From assembly GCA_937128795.1 (NCBI GenBank), contig CAKZMQ010000007.1, positions 248,001-312,000 of the forward strand: DNA of 64,000 bases. Direction: 5' to 3'. The translations under genes were made by a program, and so were the position numbers. Shown here in pieces: positions 18,448 to 27,050 of this stretch. The stretch is from an uncultured Solirubrobacterales bacterium (lineage in GTDB: Bacteria; Actinomycetota; Thermoleophilia; Solirubrobacterales; JACPNS01). The notes under the pieces are model-generated. The model was not told the DNA's origin. It made no database searches and saw only the letters and a list, made by a program, of their open reading frames with translations. How positions within the stretch are numbered: position 1 is the stretch's first letter; every line of letters starts with the position of its first letter.

Positions 18448-19722
18448 TCAGGATGTAGAAAGCGCGGAATCGATCCTTGCGAGCGATTCTTCGCGGCCAA
18501 GCAGCTCCAGCGACTCGAAGATTCCGGGCGAGATCGTCGTTCCGCTGATCGCTACCCGAATCGGCTGAAAGACTTTGTTCGGTTTGGCGTCGAGCCTGGT
18601 CACGACCTCGCGAAGCGCCGCTTCGATTGACGGTGTGTCGAATGGTTCGGTGGTCGCGAGCGCTTCGCGAGCCGCTTGGAGTCTGCTGCGCCCTTCTTCG
18701 TCAAGGAATTTCTCCCGAGCCTTCGGATCATCGGCTGGACCGTCGAAGAAGAAACCCGCGAGTGGCCAGAAGTCGGCGAGTGTCTGGATCTTTTCGCGAC
18801 AGAGTTCGACGGCGTCGGCCAGGCCGTCTCGACCGGTGAATTTCTCGAGTCGTTCGGTCAGGTCCGCCGGTGCCAGTTCGCGTAGGTATGTGCCGTTCAT
18901 CCAGCGGAGCTTCTGTTCGTCAAAAACGGCAGAACTCTTTGATACGCGATCCAGCGAGAAAAGCTCTTTGAGTTCTTCGGTGGAGAACAACGTTTGCTTG
19001 TCGTCGTAACCCCAGCCGAGCAGCGCGAGGTAGTTGCGGACTGCCTCCGGGACGTAGCCGGCCTCCCTGAGCTCCTGGACCGACGCCGCGCCATGTCGCT
19101 TCGAAAGCTTCTTCCCGTCCGGGCCGTGCAGCAGCGGCAGGTGTGCGTAGACCGGCGGCTCGTGGCCGAGTGCGTTGAGAATCATCACTTGGCGCGGAGT
19201 GTTCGAAAGGTGGTCTTCCCCGCGGACCACGTGGGTGACGCCGCTGTCGAGGTCATCGACAGCCACCGCGAGGTTGTAGAGCGGCGAGCCGTCGGAGCGC
19301 GCGATCGTGAAGTCATCGATGTTCTCGTGTTGGAAGGTGACGTCGCCGCGGATCACGTCGTGCACCGTCGTGCTGCCTTCATCGGGAACCTTCAGCCGAG
19401 TCGAGCCTTCGAACTCGTAGGCGTGCTCGCTTTCGAGCAATTGCGCGAGCACCTCGCGGTGGCGGCCGTCCGCCGCCGCCTGCGAGATCGGGCCTTCGTC
19501 CCAGTCGATATCGAGCCACTCCAGCGCGTCGAGGATCTGCTCAACGTTCTCCTTGGTCGAACGCGCGCGGTCGGTGTCCTCGATTCGGAGGATCATCTTT
19601 CCGCCGCTTCCGCGCGCAACGAGCCAGTTGTAGAGCGCGGTTCTCGCGCCGCCGATGTGGAGTTGTCCGGTCGGCGACGGAGCAAAGCGATCGACAAGTG
19701 AGCTGTTTGCGGGAGCGGACAT
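18448..19722 (-). CDS. gltX: Glutamyl-tRNA synthetase
   Basis: Class I synthetase. The HIGH-type motif is PSPTGQLHIGGARTALYN (about 15-32), the KMSKS-type loop is KKLSKRHGAAS, and GEDHLSNTPRQVMI is typical of GluRS. 424 aa from the ATG at 19722; short, as in some actinobacteria, because the C-terminal anticodon-binding domain is reduced. With GatCAB in the same window it is probably non-discriminating, also charging tRNA(Gln) with Glu. TAGGAT ends eight bases before the ATG, so it is probably leaderless. Divergent from nfo. Confidence 0.95.
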   Translation of the reverse strand: MSAPANSSLVDRFAPSPTGQLHIGGARTALYNWLVARGSGGKMILRIEDTDRARSTKENVEQILDALEWLDIDWDEGPISQAAADGRHREVLAQLLESEHAYEFEGSTRLKVPDEGSTTVHDVIRGDVTFQHENIDDFTIARSDGSPLYNLAVAVDDLDSGVTHVVRGEDHLSNTPRQVMILNALGHEPPVYAHLPLLHGPDGKKLSKRHGAASVQELREAGYVPEAVRNYLALLGWGYDDKQTLFSTEELKELFSLDRVSKSSAVFDEQKLRWMNGTYLRELAPADLTERLEKFTGRDGLADAVELCREKIQTLADFWPLAGFFFDGPADDPKAREKFLDEEGRSRLQAAREALATTEPFDTPSIEAALREVVTRLDAKPNKVFQPIRVAISGTTISPGIFESLELLGREESLARIDSALSTS

Positions 19723-19784
19723 TGGCGGCAATCCTACGCAATCACGTATTCGCAGGCCGTTGTGGTGATCTAACCTTCTCGCCG

Positions 19785-20645
19785 ATGTTGATCGGTGCAC
19801 ACGTATCCACTTCGGGCGGCCTGCCCAAAGCAGTCGAGCGCGGCATCGAGACCGGTTCTACGGCGATCCAGATCTTCAACCAGAGCCCTCGGATGTGGCG
19901 TCCGACCAAATACACCGACGACGACTTCGCAGCGTTTCGTGCGGCCATGGCGGACTCGCCGATCGAATCCGTCGTGATCCACGCGATCTATCTGATCAAT
20001 CCGGGCACGTTCGACGACGAACTGCACGAGAAGTCGCTGACGGCGTTGAGTCACGCGTTGCGCGTGGGCGACGGAATCGGCGCGACTGGCGTGGTCCTGC
20101 ATCCCGGCCCGGTGATGAAGGGTCAGGAGTATGGGCCGACGGTTGCCAACATCGCGAAGACGTGCGAGCAAGCCCTGGCCGAGACTGATGAATGCAAGCT
20201 TCTGCTCGAGAACGCCGCCGGGGCAAATGCTGTCGGTGCGAAGTTTGAGCATCTTGCCGAACTGATCGAACTACTGGGCGGCGATGAACGCGTCGGGATC
20301 TGCATCGACTCTTGTCATTCACACGCGGCTGGTTACGACGTTCGCTCGACCGAGGCCGTGACCGAGACGGTCGATGAGCTGGACAAGATTGTTGGTCTCG
20401 ATCGACTGCACGCGATCCACCTGAACGACTCACGAGACGAGTTCGGTTCGCACCGCGACCGGCACGAGAACCTCGGCGACGGCTTCATCGGGAAGGACGG
20501 TATCGCGGCATTTCTTTCAGAACCGCGATTCGAAGACCTTCCAGTCTTGCTGGAGATCCCGGGCAAAGAAAAGGACGGCCCCGGCGCCGCGGACGTGAAG
20601 GTCGCCTGGAAGCTGCGCGAGCAGGGTAAAAAAGCGCGAGCCTGA
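19785..20645 (+). CDS. nfo: Endonuclease IV (AP endonuclease, TIM-barrel)
   Basis: Zinc-dependent apurinic/apyrimidinic endonuclease of base-excision repair. Family motifs are IGAHVSTSGGL at the N-terminus, VLHPGP (zinc His), LLLENAAG, GICIDSCHSHAAGYD, HLNDSRDEFGSHRDRHENLGDG and LLEIPG. The metal ligands (His, Glu, Asp) are all present. 286 aa from the ATG at 19785; the track start at 19698 adds 29 unconserved residues. TAACCT ends eight bases upstream, suggesting a leaderless mRNA. Confidence 0.96.
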   Translation: MLIGAHVSTSGGLPKAVERGIETGSTAIQIFNQSPRMWRPTKYTDDDFAAFRAAMADSPIESVVIHAIYLINPGTFDDELHEKSLTALSHALRVGDGIGATGVVLHPGPVMKGQEYGPTVANIAKTCEQALAETDECKLLLENAAGANAVGAKFEHLAELIELLGGDERVGICIDSCHSHAAGYDVRSTEAVTETVDELDKIVGLDRLHAIHLNDSRDEFGSHRDRHENLGDGFIGKDGIAAFLSEPRFEDLPVLLEIPGKEKDGPGAADVKVAWKLREQGKKARA

Positions 20646-20661
20646 TTGGAGTCGGCCGTTT

Positions 20662-20702
20662 TGGTCCAGGACTCCCCCGCCGGGGGACTCTTGGACCATT
20701 TT
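20662..20702 (+). terminator. nfo terminator hairpin
   Basis: Arms of 17 bp (TGGTCCAGGACTCCCCC and its near complement, one mismatch and one G-U) with a three-base loop, followed by TTTT on the plus strand, 16 bp after the nfo stop. Confidence 0.75.
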
Positions 20703-20733
20703 GCCCCTTCGGAATCACCCCCACCGACGAGCC

Positions 20734-20796
20734 TTGCAAGGTCCGAGGTTGCAAGCGACATTGTGCGTTTCCCGCTTGCAACCTCGGACCTTGCAA
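20734..20796. repeat. Perfect 24 bp inverted repeat between nfo and dnaE
   Basis: TTGCAAGGTCCGAGGTTGCA... (20734-20757) is perfectly complementary to 20773-20796, with a 15-base spacer. It lies between convergent genes, so it may terminate dnaE transcription, but no T-tract follows on either strand and the stem is unusually long. A 20-bp-spaced near repeat of CCAGCCCWAGGAGC follows at 20854-20887, running into the dnaE stop. Confidence 0.75.
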
Positions 20797-20879
20797 ACGG
20801 GGGTGCCCCCACCAACCGGACGATCCCTTTTTCGGTGCCAACACGCGAGTCAGCCAGCCCAAGGAGCCATCAACCAGCC

Positions 20880-23800
20880 CTAGGAGCTAACCGCGACCCC
20901 TGAAATGTCCTCCAACTCGGCAACAAGCGCAGTACTCCGAGAAACGCCGTAAACGTCACCGCATTCGAGCGCCACTTCGTCTTCGCCGGTCCGAACGACA
21001 ATCTCCAACGGCAGCGGGCCTTTGTGCAGACCAACCACACCGTGGATCTCGCGGACGAACGCTTCAACTGATGGGTGCTCCGCAGTATCTGCGTCGATCA
21101 CCACACGGATCGGTTCGCCGCCGAAAGGGCTGCCGGCGGCCGCGGCCAGTTCCTCCTCCGTTGGCTCGAAGGGTTCGACCTCTTGGGCGACGAGCTTGGT
21201 CTCGCCTCCGCCCTTGTGGTCGATTCGGCCACGCACGGTGACGACCTTGTCGTTTGCAAGGTGCTCCTTGACGGCGTCAAGAGTTTTTGCGAAGACGATG
21301 ATTTCGACCTGCGCCGTCAGGTCGTCGAGCTTGGCGAACATCATTTGGCTGCCGTTCTTGGTGCGGATCGTCTTCGACTCGACGATCATGCCACCGGCCG
21401 TCGCCCACTCGCCGTCTGATTTGCCAAGCAGATCGGAGACCGTGCAATCGACCTTCGCCCTCAGCGCGCCGGCGACTGCCTTCAACGGGTGGTTTGACAA
21501 AAACAGACCGAGCGTTTCTTTCTCGGCGGCAAGCATCTCCGGCTGCTCCCACTCGTCCACGGGAATCGGCGGTCGCGCGATCTTGTGCTCGGTGGCAGCC
21601 GCGACATCACCCATGTCAAAGATCGACCCCTGACCCATGCGCGCATCGTTCTGTTGCTTCACGCCAGCGGCCTGTGCGGCCTCCAGGACTTCGAGCATCC
21701 CCTTGCGGGTGGCGCCGGTGGACTCGAACGCACCGCACTTGATCAGGGACTCGATCGACTTCTTGTTGACCGAGCGATTGTCGACGCGTTCACAGAAATC
21801 CCAAATCGAATCGAATGGTCCAGCCTGCTCGCGCGCGTCGATGATTGCGTCCACGGCAGACCCGCCGACCCCCTTCACAGCCTCGAGGCCGAAGCGAATA
21901 TTGCCCTCGACGACGTTGAAGCGATGGCCGGACTCGTTGACGTCCGGTGGCAGCACCTTGATGCCCATTGCCTCGCACTGCGCTACGAAAAATGGAACCT
22001 TGTCCTTCGTGCTCATGACCGAACTGATCAACGCTGCCATGTATTCGGCCGGATAGTTTGCCTTCAGCCAAGCAGTGCGGTATGCGATCAATCCGTAACA
22101 AGCAGCGTGTGACTTGTTGAAGGAGTAGTCGGCGGCATCCTCATTCATCTTCCAGAGCGCGTCGATCACGCTCTGCTGGGTGCCGGAGGCCAGGCAACCT
22201 TCGACAAACTCTTGCTTGAGGCCCGCCATTTTTTCGCGGTCCTTCTTGCCGATCGCTTTGCGTAGGTCGTCGGCACGCGGCCCGGAAAATCCACCGATCT
22301 CCTTGGCGACCTGCATGTTCTGCTCCTGATAGAGCACGACGCCGTAGGACGTCTCTGTGATCGCACGCAGACGCTCGTCGATGTACTTGATGTTGTCGGG
22401 GTTGCGCTTTCCGCGGGCATACGCCGGGATGTGACTCATGGCACCCGGGCGATAGAGCGCGACGAGCGCGATCAGATCCTCGAACTCGGTTGGACGGACC
22501 TTTTTGAGCGCTTCGCGCATGCCCTCGGACTCGAACTGGAAAACGCCGATCGAATCGCCGCGGGCGAGCATTTCGAAGGTCTTTTCGTCGTCGAGCGGCA
22601 AATTGACCATGTCCGGCCGCTCGCGACCGGATCGCTCGATCACGTCGAGCGCCTCCTCGATCACGTCGAGGTTGCGCAGACCAAGGAAATCCATCTTCAA
22701 CAGTCCGAGCGCCTCGACCGGGCCCATCGCATACTGGGTGATGACCTTGTAGACCTTCTCGGTTTCCGTTGCCGAACGATCCTCGGCGAGCTGCAACGGA
22801 ACGATGTCGGAAAGCGGCTGATCGGCGATCACCACGGCGGCGGCGTGGATCGAGCTGTTGCGCACGGTGTTTTCGAGCCCCTTGGCGAGGTCGACGACCT
22901 GCCTGCTGACGTCGTCGTTCTCGTAGACCTCCATGAGCGGCTGTCCGGGCTTGAGGCAGTCGTCGAAGCTTGGGCTTCTGCCCTGTTCGGGTTCGGGGAT
23001 CAATTTGGCGAGGCGGTCGCCAGTCGCGTAGTCGTGGCCGAGCACGCGCGCGGCGTCGCGCACGGCGGCGCGCGGGAACATTCGACCGAAGGTGATGATT
23101 CGCGCGACGGATTCCTTGCCGTATTTGTCGGAGACGTAGCGGATCACCTGTTCGCGGCCGTGGACCGAGAAGTCGATGTCGATGTCCGGCATGCTCACCC
23201 GCTCGGCGTTGAGGAAGCGCTCGAACAGGAGGTTGTAGGCGAGCGGGTCGACGTCGGTGATGCTGAGCACGTACGAGACGATCGAGCCGGCGGCGCTGCC
23301 ACGGCCAGGACCGACCGCGATGCCGTTGTCCTTGGCGTACTTGACGAAATCCCAGACGATCAGGAAGTAGCTATTGAAGCCCATGTTGTCGATCACCGAG
23401 AGCTCCATCTCGAGGCGTTCGCGGGCCGCCGCAGGCACCGGATCGCCATAGCGCGCGATCAGTCCGGCCTCGGCGATTGCGCGTAGGTACTCGCCGTCGC
23501 TCTCACCGCTAGGCGTCTTGAACTTCGGGATCAGGCGTTTGCCGAGCTCGATTTCCACGTTCACGCGGTCGGCGATTTCGATCGTCGATTCGACCGCTCC
23601 CGGCCATGCGGCGAAATCGCTGTTCATCTCGTCGTTGCTCTTGAGGTAGAACTCGTTGGTGTCGAAGGTCATCTTCGGCTCGGCGAGTGTGCTCTTGGTC
23701 TGAACGCAGAGCAGCGCGGCGTGCGCGTGGTAGTCCTCGCGGCCGAGGTAGTGGACGTCGGCGGTGCCGACGAGCGGGCGGTTGAATTCCTTGGCCAACT

Positions 23801-24392
23801 GCGCGATCTGCGGGTTCGCGCGGTTCTGATCGTCGATCTTGTTTTCCTGAACCTCGAAGTAGACGTCCTCCGGGCCAAAGACCTGAATGAGTTGGTCGGC
23901 ATGCTCACGCGCTTCGGCGACGTTGTTGTCGTTGATCCTGCGGACGAAACGCGATGCCAGGCAGCCGGTCATCGCAATGATGCCCTCGTTGTACTTGTCG
24001 AGCAGCTCCATGTCGACGTTGGCCTTGCCGCGGTGGTAGCCGTCGAGGAAGCCGGCGCTGCAGAGCTTCACGAGGTTGCGGAATCCGACGTCGTTCTCGG
24101 CCAGCAGAGTCAGATGGTTGCGCTCGCGCTTGGCGGTGTCCTTCTTGCGGTGGTCGTCGACGTAGTAGACCTCGCAGCCGAAGACGGGCTTGACGTTTTC
24201 CTTCCTGCAGGCCTCGTAGAGCTCGATCGACCCGTTCATCACGCCGTGGTCGGTCAGACCGAGCGCGGGCTGGTCGAAGGACGCCGCGCGTTTGGCGAGG
24301 TCCTTGATGTGCGCAGCACCGTCGAGCAGCGAATACTCGGAATGCACGTGCAGGTGCGCGACCGGCGCGGAAGTTGTCCCATTCGAACTCAC
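20880..24392 (-). CDS. dnaE: DNA polymerase III alpha subunit
   Basis: Replicative polymerase, DnaE1 type. An N-terminal PHP domain (HLHVHSEYSLLDG, LTDHG, FGCEVY, RNHLTLLA, TGCLAS, TADVHYL) keeps what look like all nine metal ligands. The polymerase domain has GPGRGSAAGS and the catalytic PDIDIDFS. Finger and helix-hairpin-helix regions follow, then an OB domain (TAGGMIVESKTIRTKNG...). The ORF track starts inside a repeat at 24674; the GTG at 24392 gives 1170 aa, the normal length, with TACCAT seven bases upstream. An earlier ATG at 24425 is possible. Confidence 0.95.
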   Translation of the reverse strand: MSSNGTTSAPVAHLHVHSEYSLLDGAAHIKDLAKRAASFDQPALGLTDHGVMNGSIELYEACRKENVKPVFGCEVYYVDDHRKKDTAKRERNHLTLLAENDVGFRNLVKLCSAGFLDGYHRGKANVDMELLDKYNEGIIAMTGCLASRFVRRINDNNVAEAREHADQLIQVFGPEDVYFEVQENKIDDQNRANPQIAQLAKEFNRPLVGTADVHYLGREDYHAHAALLCVQTKSTLAEPKMTFDTNEFYLKSNDEMNSDFAAWPGAVESTIEIADRVNVEIELGKRLIPKFKTPSGESDGEYLRAIAEAGLIARYGDPVPAAARERLEMELSVIDNMGFNSYFLIVWDFVKYAKDNGIAVGPGRGSAAGSIVSYVLSITDVDPLAYNLLFERFLNAERVSMPDIDIDFSVHGREQVIRYVSDKYGKESVARIITFGRMFPRAAVRDAARVLGHDYATGDRLAKLIPEPEQGRSPSFDDCLKPGQPLMEVYENDDVSRQVVDLAKGLENTVRNSSIHAAAVVIADQPLSDIVPLQLAEDRSATETEKVYKVITQYAMGPVEALGLLKMDFLGLRNLDVIEEALDVIERSGRERPDMVNLPLDDEKTFEMLARGDSIGVFQFESEGMREALKKVRPTEFEDLIALVALYRPGAMSHIPAYARGKRNPDNIKYIDERLRAITETSYGVVLYQEQNMQVAKEIGGFSGPRADDLRKAIGKKDREKMAGLKQEFVEGCLASGTQQSVIDALWKMNEDAADYSFNKSHAACYGLIAYRTAWLKANYPAEYMAALISSVMSTKDKVPFFVAQCEAMGIKVLPPDVNESGHRFNVVEGNIRFGLEAVKGVGGSAVDAIIDAREQAGPFDSIWDFCERVDNRSVNKKSIESLIKCGAFESTGATRKGMLEVLEAAQAAGVKQQNDARMGQGSIFDMGDVAAATEHKIARPPIPVDEWEQPEMLAAEKETLGLFLSNHPLKAVAGALRAKVDCTVSDLLGKSDGEWATAGGMIVESKTIRTKNGSQMMFAKLDDLTAQVEIIVFAKTLDAVKEHLANDKVVTVRGRIDHKGGGETKLVAQEVEPFEPTEEELAAAAGSPFGGEPIRVVIDADTAEHPSVEAFVREIHGVVGLHKGPLPLEIVVRTGEDEVALECGDVYGVSRSTALVAELEDISGVAVSS

Positions 24393-24473
24393 GCGACTGA
24401 TGGTAAGTCGCCGACAGGCGTCCATATTCCTCGCAGAACGCCAACGATTGGCCTTATCTCGCAAATTGCGACC

Positions 24474-24550
24474 AACCTGTGGCACCTGGTGCCACAGGTT
24501 GTATGGAATTTGCGTGGGAGGGCTCACACCTGGTGTGAGGCCTTGGTCGG
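24474..24550. repeat. Tandem palindromes of the dispersed intergenic repeat (copy 2)
   Basis: The 27 bp palindrome at 24474-24500 is identical to 4244-4270. It is followed at 24523-24539 by a shorter palindrome with the same CACCTGGTG-type core (CTCACACC-T-GGTGTGAG) and by a TGAGGCCTTGGTCG segment that also occurs in copy 1. As at copy 1, it lies downstream of a small minus-strand gene and upstream of a larger minus-strand gene (dnaE). Confidence 0.75.
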
Positions 24551-24574
24551 AGTTTGCGTGGTTTGCGGGTGTGG

Positions 24575-24757
24575 TTAGGTGCGCGGGGCGTTGGTGCGGG
24601 CGAGGATGGCTCCGCCGACTACCGCTGCAACCGCTACTACGCCGACCACGGCGAAGAAGTTCCTGCGGCCGCACGTCGGCGTGATCGCCCGCTTGACCTT
24701 GCGCGTTCCAACGGCCCAGGTGACGCGGCCCAATGTTTCATAGAAAAAGCTGGCCAT
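24575..24757 (-). CDS. Small single-pass membrane protein
   Basis: 60 aa hypothetical protein. A basic N-terminal half (about 1-33, KVKRAITPTCGRRN) precedes one hydrophobic helix (FFAVVGVVAVAAVVGGAIL) and a short tail. No family recognised. TAAGGT ends seven bases before the ATG, which fits leaderless initiation; its -35 region would fall inside the terminator of the preceding gene. It is short, so coding status is moderate. Confidence 0.5.
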   Translation of the reverse strand: MASFFYETLGRVTWAVGTRKVKRAITPTCGRRNFFAVVGVVAVAAVVGGAILARTNAPRT

Positions 24758-24774
24758 GTCTGGGACCTTAACGG

Positions 24775-24804
24775 AAAAGGCCCGCCGATGAGGCGGGCCT
24801 TTCC
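24775..24804 (-). terminator. Intrinsic terminator of the NlpC/P60-like gene
   Basis: AAAAGGCCCGCC-GATGA-GGCGGGCCTTT is a strong GC stem with A/T flanks on both sides. It sits 28 bp after the minus-strand stop at 24832 and ends in TTTT in that direction. Confidence 0.9.
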
Positions 24805-24831
24805 AAATCCATTTCAGAACGCTAGAGCGCC

Positions 24832-25467
24832 CTAGAAACCCTCAGGATGACGAGCTCGGAAGCCGCGGCTGGAGCGCTTTTCCTTGCGCCAGCGTGGGCC
24901 TTTCTCGCCGCGACCTGAGGTGTCCAGGCGCAGGCCAGCGATCATCACGTAGGCGTGACCGCGATTGGCGTAAACCGTGATCCAGTCACCTTTGCCGCGG
25001 TCGCCCCAGCGCATGTATCCCGACGAGTTGAGCGTCGTGTCCTGCAAGCCGGCGTTGCCGAGCGCGTAGCTGATAGTGCCAGAGCAGTCGTAGCCGCGAT
25101 CGATCCTCTTGAAGGTCTTGTGACCGCCGCCGTAGATGTAGCGCTTCTTCGTGATCTTGTTGGCGGCCCAGACGGCACGCTGAACCTCGAGCGGCGCGCC
25201 TACCGGCGCAATGGCCGTACGGCCGTCGGAAGACAGTTTGGCGCGCAGACCGGGCGTGGTCTCCGGAGTCGGCGCGAACGTCGCACCACCCTGGTTGGTG
25301 GTTGCGCTTTTGCCCTTCGCGGCGTAGGCAGAACCAGCCGATACGGCGGCAACCACGAGTGCGATGGATACTGCGAGGACGACAAAAACGAGGCGGTCAA
25401 GGGTGATCCCTGATGCGTACTTATGTTTTTGTCTGAGTCCGTGTAGGTGTTCGAGAGCGAGCGGCAT
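24832..25467 (-). CDS. Secreted NlpC/P60-like cell-wall hydrolase
   Basis: 211 aa. An N-terminal membrane anchor or signal sequence (LVFVVLAVSIALVVAAVSAGSAYA, about 26-49) precedes a linker and a compact cysteine-peptidase-like domain: RYIYGGGH, then YDCSGTISYAL with the candidate catalytic Cys, and NRGHAYVMIAGLRLDTSG with the candidate His. That order (C...H) is that of NlpC/P60 endopeptidases, which cut peptidoglycan stem peptides. The C-terminus is basic. The gene is preceded by a c-di-AMP riboswitch, as wall hydrolase genes often are in actinobacteria, and has Shine-Dalgarno AGGAGG. Confidence 0.8.
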   Translation of the reverse strand: MPLALEHLHGLRQKHKYASGITLDRLVFVVLAVSIALVVAAVSAGSAYAAKGKSATTNQGGATFAPTPETTPGLRAKLSSDGRTAIAPVGAPLEVQRAVWAANKITKKRYIYGGGHKTFKRIDRGYDCSGTISYALGNAGLQDTTLNSSGYMRWGDRGKGDWITVYANRGHAYVMIAGLRLDTSGRGEKGPRWRKEKRSSRGFRARHPEGF

Positions 25468-25483
25468 TCAGCCTCCTTCGTGT

Positions 25484-25635
25484 GCCTACCGGGTTAGCTG
25501 ACGGGCTGGCGCGAAAGGAGCTTGCGCCTCCGCATCGACCGAGGTCTCTGCGAATTAGCCCCAAGGAACAGTGTTTGTTCAAAAACGTGGTTCCCCGGCC
25601 TCCGTCGTTGTCCGAGTGACTGGACGGAGTTAGGC
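25484..25635 (-). ncRNA. ydaO/yuaA c-di-AMP riboswitch
   Basis: The leader of the NlpC/P60-like gene contains hallmark pieces of this class. The 5' strand of P1 is GCCTA. Then come CCGGGGAACCAC and GGGGCTAATTCGCAG. The long 3' consensus is CCGTCAGCTAACCCGGTAGGC, whose final TAGGC pairs with the first GCCTA. The Shine-Dalgarno begins six bases after P1, so P1 folding could control expression. In known members c-di-AMP binding turns expression off. The match is by recognition only; no covariance search was possible. Confidence 0.87.
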
Positions 25636-25662
25636 TTGCTGTTTGTCGTCTAGAAGACGGGG

Positions 25663-25696
25663 ATAATACACAATCCAATCGACGGATTACGGTCAA
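25663..25696 (-). promoter_or_regulatory. Candidate promoter of the riboswitch transcript
   Basis: TATTAT (25663-25668) is a good -10 hexamer just upstream of the riboswitch. TTGACC (25691-25696) resembles a -35 box, but the 22 bp spacer is longer than usual. Confidence 0.4.
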
Positions 25697-25699
25697 CCT

Positions 25700-25729
25700 G
25701 AAGATTCGAGCGTGATTTACCGAATCTTC
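25700..25729. repeat. Inverted repeat downstream of argG
   Basis: GAAGATTCG and CGAATCTTC (9 bp, perfect) are separated by 12 bases, 18 bp after the argG stop. It may end argG transcription, though the T-rich side (GGTTGTTTTT) faces the plus strand. Confidence 0.45.
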
Positions 25730-25747
25730 GGTTGTTTTTCGCCTTCT

Positions 25748-27025
25748 CTAGCGGTTTTTCCTGCTTCTGACCTGGTACGCCATCCGGCTCTGAAGGCTCC
25801 ACAACTCGATGAAGCCCGGGCTTGCGGTTTGGCTGAACAGCCCACCGGACTCGGAAAAGCCCGCCAGATCTTGGTCGTATACGGCGTTCGGTGACTGGCG
25901 ACGGATAACCGTGGCGTTGCCCTTGTACAACTTAAGTGCGATCGTTCCGGTCACCTGCTCGTTGACGCTCTCCATGTAGCTGTCGAGATCGCCGCGCAGC
26001 GGTTCCCACCAGAGGCCCGCATAAGCAAGGAAGGCCCACTGGCTGTCGAGCTGCGGTTTGAAGAGGTTCTGATGAGAGGTGCAGACGAGTTTCTCAAGTT
26101 CTTTGTGTGCCGTAAGAACGATTGTCGCCGCCGGCACTTCGTAGATGTCGCGCACCTTCAATCCGACGATGCGGTCCTCGATGTGGTCGACGATTCCGAC
26201 GCCGTGCTTGCAGCCGATCTCGGTGAGGCGTTCGAGCAATTCAACCAGGCCGAGCGTCTCGCCGTCGATCGAAACCGGCTTGCCAGCGTCAAAGCCGATA
26301 ACAATTTCCTCAGGGTCGTCGGGCGCCAATTCCGGACGCGTCACCAGCTGAAAGACGTCGGGATCAGGCGCTGCCGCGAGATCCTCGATCGATCGGCCTT
26401 CGGACGAGCGCCCCCACATGTTGTCGTCGATCGAGTACGGCGCGGCCTCCGTACCGCCAGCGACCGGGATGCCGTGCTGGCGGCAGTACTCGATCTCTTC
26501 CTCGCGACCCATCTGCCAGTTGCGGACCGGTGCAATGACCTTCAATTCAGGGGCCAGCGTGGCGACGGTGGCCTCGATGCGGACCTGGTCGTTGCCCTTG
26601 CCGGTGCATCCGTGAGCGATCGTGTCGCACTCGTACTTGCGCGCGTAGTCCACGGCCAGCTTGGCGATCAGCGGGCGACCAAGCGCCGTGAACAGCGGGT
26701 ATCCGCCTCCGTACAGGGCGTTGGCCTTGATCGCCGGCAACACATATTCCTGAGCGAACTCCTCGCGGGCGTCGACGACGTCGCACGCCTGGGCGCCGAG
26801 GTCCATCGCCTTGCCCTCGATCACCGCGAAGTCTTCTTTCGGCTGACCAAGGTTGACGCACAGCGCGTAGACCTCCGCGCCGTATTGCTCCTGGATCCAA
26901 TGCAGCATCACGGAGGTGTCTAGACCGCCGGAATAAAGCAGGAGTACGCGGTGCACGTCCTCCTTCTTGGCCTCATACGAGGTGGTGACGAAATCTGCGG
27001 GTGAGGGTGTGTTCGATGCTTCCAT
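25748..27025 (-). CDS. argG: Argininosuccinate synthase
   Basis: Condenses citrulline and aspartate using ATP in arginine synthesis. The N-type ATP pyrophosphatase loop is YSGGLDTSV (about 31-39), followed by AHGCTGKGNDQVR, PVRNWQMGREEEIEYC, SIDDNMWGRSSEG and the C-terminal QSPNAVYDQDLA. 425 aa with a short N-terminal extension. It follows argD by 25 bp with a TAGCCT hexamer in the gap, so it may have its own promoter. argF and argH are not beside it. Confidence 0.96.
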   Translation of the reverse strand: MEASNTPSPADFVTTSYEAKKEDVHRVLLLYSGGLDTSVMLHWIQEQYGAEVYALCVNLGQPKEDFAVIEGKAMDLGAQACDVVDAREEFAQEYVLPAIKANALYGGGYPLFTALGRPLIAKLAVDYARKYECDTIAHGCTGKGNDQVRIEATVATLAPELKVIAPVRNWQMGREEEIEYCRQHGIPVAGGTEAAPYSIDDNMWGRSSEGRSIEDLAAAPDPDVFQLVTRPELAPDDPEEIVIGFDAGKPVSIDGETLGLVELLERLTEIGCKHGVGIVDHIEDRIVGLKVRDIYEVPAATIVLTAHKELEKLVCTSHQNLFKPQLDSQWAFLAYAGLWWEPLRGDLDSYMESVNEQVTGTIALKLYKGNATVIRRQSPNAVYDQDLAGFSESGGLFSQTASPGFIELWSLQSRMAYQVRSRKNR

Positions 27026-27050
27026 GATCAGGCGGGCAGGCTAGTCGCTT

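Noticed and set aside
25560-25600. Third copy of the GGTTCC hairpin
   Set aside because: The match (GGGGAACCACGTTTTT...) is short and better explained by the conserved GGGGAACC of the ydaO riboswitch.
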